Of a DNA stretch of 7,154 nt, positions 5,815-7,154 are shown piece after piece. Positions within the stretch are counted from its first letter, which is position 1; each line of letters begins with the position of its first letter. Source of the stretch: Dehalococcoidia bacterium. Lineage in GTDB: Bacteria; Chloroflexota; Dehalococcoidia; UBA2985. The stretch is from positions 1 through 7,154 of the forward strand of contig JASLXI010000012.1 of the NCBI GenBank assembly GCA_030740415.1. The letters are read 5' to 3'. Both the position numbers and the translations under genes were made by a program. The notes under the pieces were generated by a model, which did not search any database, was not told where the DNA came from, and saw only the letters and a program-made list of their open reading frames with translations.

Positions 5815-7154
5815 ATGATCTGGGTAAGACGGTTCCTCGTTATACCTCTGGGACTGGTGTTCTTTGTAATTCTTGTCCTCACGCTCATTATATTTAGGGT
5901 AGGTGAGACATTCTTGGAACCCGATTTCTACAAGGACCAGTTGGCGAAGGCGGACATATATAATTTCTTACTTGTGGACCTGCCTACGTCTGGCATAGAG
6001 GAACTCCATAGCAAGATCCTGGACTCCTTCTCAGAGACCCTGAACGTAAGCCCTCTCGAATCAATGTCTCTGACCACGGATGATATCGTCTCCTCCTTCG
6101 GTAAAGCCTTCCCTCCGGTCTGGGTTCAAGAACAGGTCGAGCAGGTCATCGACGAAGCAGGCAGCTACATTACCGGAGAGTGGGATAGCTTCGAGATCAG
6201 GGTGCCGGTCTCGGAACGGGTAACTACGACCACCCAGGAAGTGAAGTCGCTGGTGCGAAAGGCCCAGGTGTACGACCTCGTTTTCGACGAGTTTGTGACT
6301 CCTGGGATCGATAAGGTTCTGTCCGAAGGCGGGGCTCTGCCCTTCAACATATCCCTTGCCAGCGAGGATATAAGCGGTGCTGTGCAAAGGATTGCACCAG
6401 AGGACTGGGTCAAGGACCAGGTTTATCTAGCCCAGGACGAGGTCACGGCCTACATGGTAGGTGGCCAGGACACCTTTGAGGTGAACCTCCAGTTGGCCGA
6501 TCGAGCCGATGTGGCCCTAGAGGAGATGAAGTCTCTCCTCATGAAGGCCAACTTCTTTGAGCTTCTGTTCGATGAATTGGTAGACCCCATGCTGGAGGGA
6601 AGACTATCTCAGTTTACAACGCTGCCTTTCGGGGTGAATATTACGCAAGAGGAGGTTGTGTCAGCTATGCGGGAGCTTGTCCCTTCGTCCTGGTTGGAAG
6701 AGCGAGCATTAGGCGTCATCGATGAGGTTGGGCCTTATCTCATAGCCAAGACGGATAGCTTTCAGGCCGTGATTCCCCTAGGAGATCGCAGAGAGATTGC
6801 TCTCACTATAATCGAGGACCTGGCCGAGTCCAAGCTGAACGCACTGGTAGAAGCACTGCCCGAATGTGAAATCGGCCAACTGCCCTTCTCTGGGGGTTTC
6901 CCGTCCCTGAATGAACTGCCTGAGTGCGTGCCTGTGGGAGTCGAAGTCGGGTCGTTGATGGGCCTCCTGGACATAGATGTCACCGGCGGAGTGCGTGAGA
7001 TGATTGGTAGCCAGATTCCGGATGAGATGGTCTATACCGAGACCGACCTGCGGCGAGCCTTGGGTGGAGAAGCCGACTCAAGTAGTCTGAACGCCCTGGA
7101 TAACCTAAGGGAGATTATGGGCCAGGGCTGGACCTATACCGACGTTGAACTCCG
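5815..7154 (+). CDS. Membrane-anchored tandem-repeat protein of unknown function (3' end beyond window)
   Basis: The reading frame is open from the ATG at 5815 to the right edge, 446 codons without a stop. The ATG has GGGAG (5799-5803) eleven bases upstream. The N-terminus is two arginines (5-6) followed by a hydrophobic helix, about residues 7-27 (FLVIPLGLVFFVILVLTLII). This suggests a signal anchor with the rest outside the cytoplasm. Three related units follow, about 43-135, 142-230 and 237-325. Each has a helix with KA..(Y/F)(N/D/E), a P..W motif (Trp at 103, 198, 293), a Y(I/M/L) before D(S/T)F (Asp at 124, 219, 314), and a strand ending in Arg (135, 230, 325). LPF recurs at 175 and 270. 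Beyond 325 the sequence diverges, with LPEC at 348-351 and 368-371 and a YT..DLR-like motif at 407 and 441. I do not recognise the family. No enzymatic motif is seen, and a structural or binding role at the cell surface is only a guess. Confidence 0.82.
   Translation, partial: MIWVRRFLVIPLGLVFFVILVLTLIIFRVGETFLEPDFYKDQLAKADIYNFLLVDLPTSGIEELHSKILDSFSETLNVSPLESMSLTTDDIVSSFGKAFPPVWVQEQVEQVIDEAGSYITGEWDSFEIRVPVSERVTTTTQEVKSLVRKAQVYDLVFDEFVTPGIDKVLSEGGALPFNISLASEDISGAVQRIAPEDWVKDQVYLAQDEVTAYMVGGQDTFEVNLQLADRADVALEEMKSLLMKANFFELLFDELVDPMLEGRLSQFTTLPFGVNITQEEVVSAMRELVPSSWLEERALGVIDEVGPYLIAKTDSFQAVIPLGDRREIALTIIEDLAESKLNALVEALPECEIGQLPFSGGFPSLNELPECVPVGVEVGSLMGLLDIDVTGGVREMIGSQIPDEMVYTETDLRRALGGEADSSSLNALDNLREIMGQGWTYTDVEL
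5941..6789 (+). repeat. Three tandem protein repeats of about 95 residues
   Basis: Within the gene starting at 5815, landmark residues recur at a fixed distance: Trp103/198/293, the Asp of DSF or DTF at 124/219/314, and Arg135/230/325 are all exactly 95 residues apart. Lys-Ala at 149 and 244 keeps the same period; the first copy (45) is nine residues further away because its middle is longer. The repeats are visible at protein level only. The DNA of the copies has diverged, which points to old duplication under selection rather than recent expansion. Confidence 0.8.

Noticed and set aside
5959..5964. TATAAT inside the repeat-protein gene
   Set aside because: There is no -35 match at 16-18 bases upstream, and the bases encode residues of the open frame.

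Overview
The window is bacterial chromosome, moderately GC-rich by eye, densely packed and read entirely from the + strand. It looks like housekeeping sequence, with no mobile element, CRISPR array, tRNA or rRNA. GTG and TTG starts are used as well as ATG. The style of the unnamed gene after etfA and of the large membrane-anchored repeat protein at the right edge reminds me of Chloroflexota (Dehalococcoidia-like) genomes. That is an impression from memory, not a demonstrated placement.

Left block (1-1813): the C-terminal part of etfB, then a complete etfA overlapping it by one base, then a 145-residue unrecognised protein 28 bases further on. EtfA and EtfB form the FAD-containing electron transfer flavoprotein that passes electrons from dehydrogenases (typically acyl-CoA dehydrogenases) to a membrane quinone reductase or another partner. 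The unnamed gene is probably co-transcribed with them.

Middle block (1835-2740): a perfect consensus sigma-70 promoter (TTGACA, 18 bp, TATAAT) drives rpsU (ribosomal protein S21, TTG start) and a GatB/YqeY-family gene. An intrinsic terminator follows, only about 20 bases before the next start codon. The terminator can be drawn in competition with two alternative helices, so it may act as an attenuator for the purine genes as well as the end of the rpsU transcript.

Purine block (2741-5714): purQ and purL encode the glutaminase and synthetase subunits of phosphoribosylformylglycinamidine (FGAM) synthase, step four of de novo purine synthesis. The small third subunit PurS, needed by this multi-subunit enzyme type, is not next to them. 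A hairpin terminator begins inside the last codons of purL.

Right block (5815-7154, open at the edge): a gene with no stop in the window, at least 446 codons. It encodes one N-terminal membrane helix followed by three tandem repeats, the last two spaced at exactly 95 residues, then a divergent tail with a lone cysteine pair and a second repeated motif. I do not recognise the family. It is the most interesting item here.
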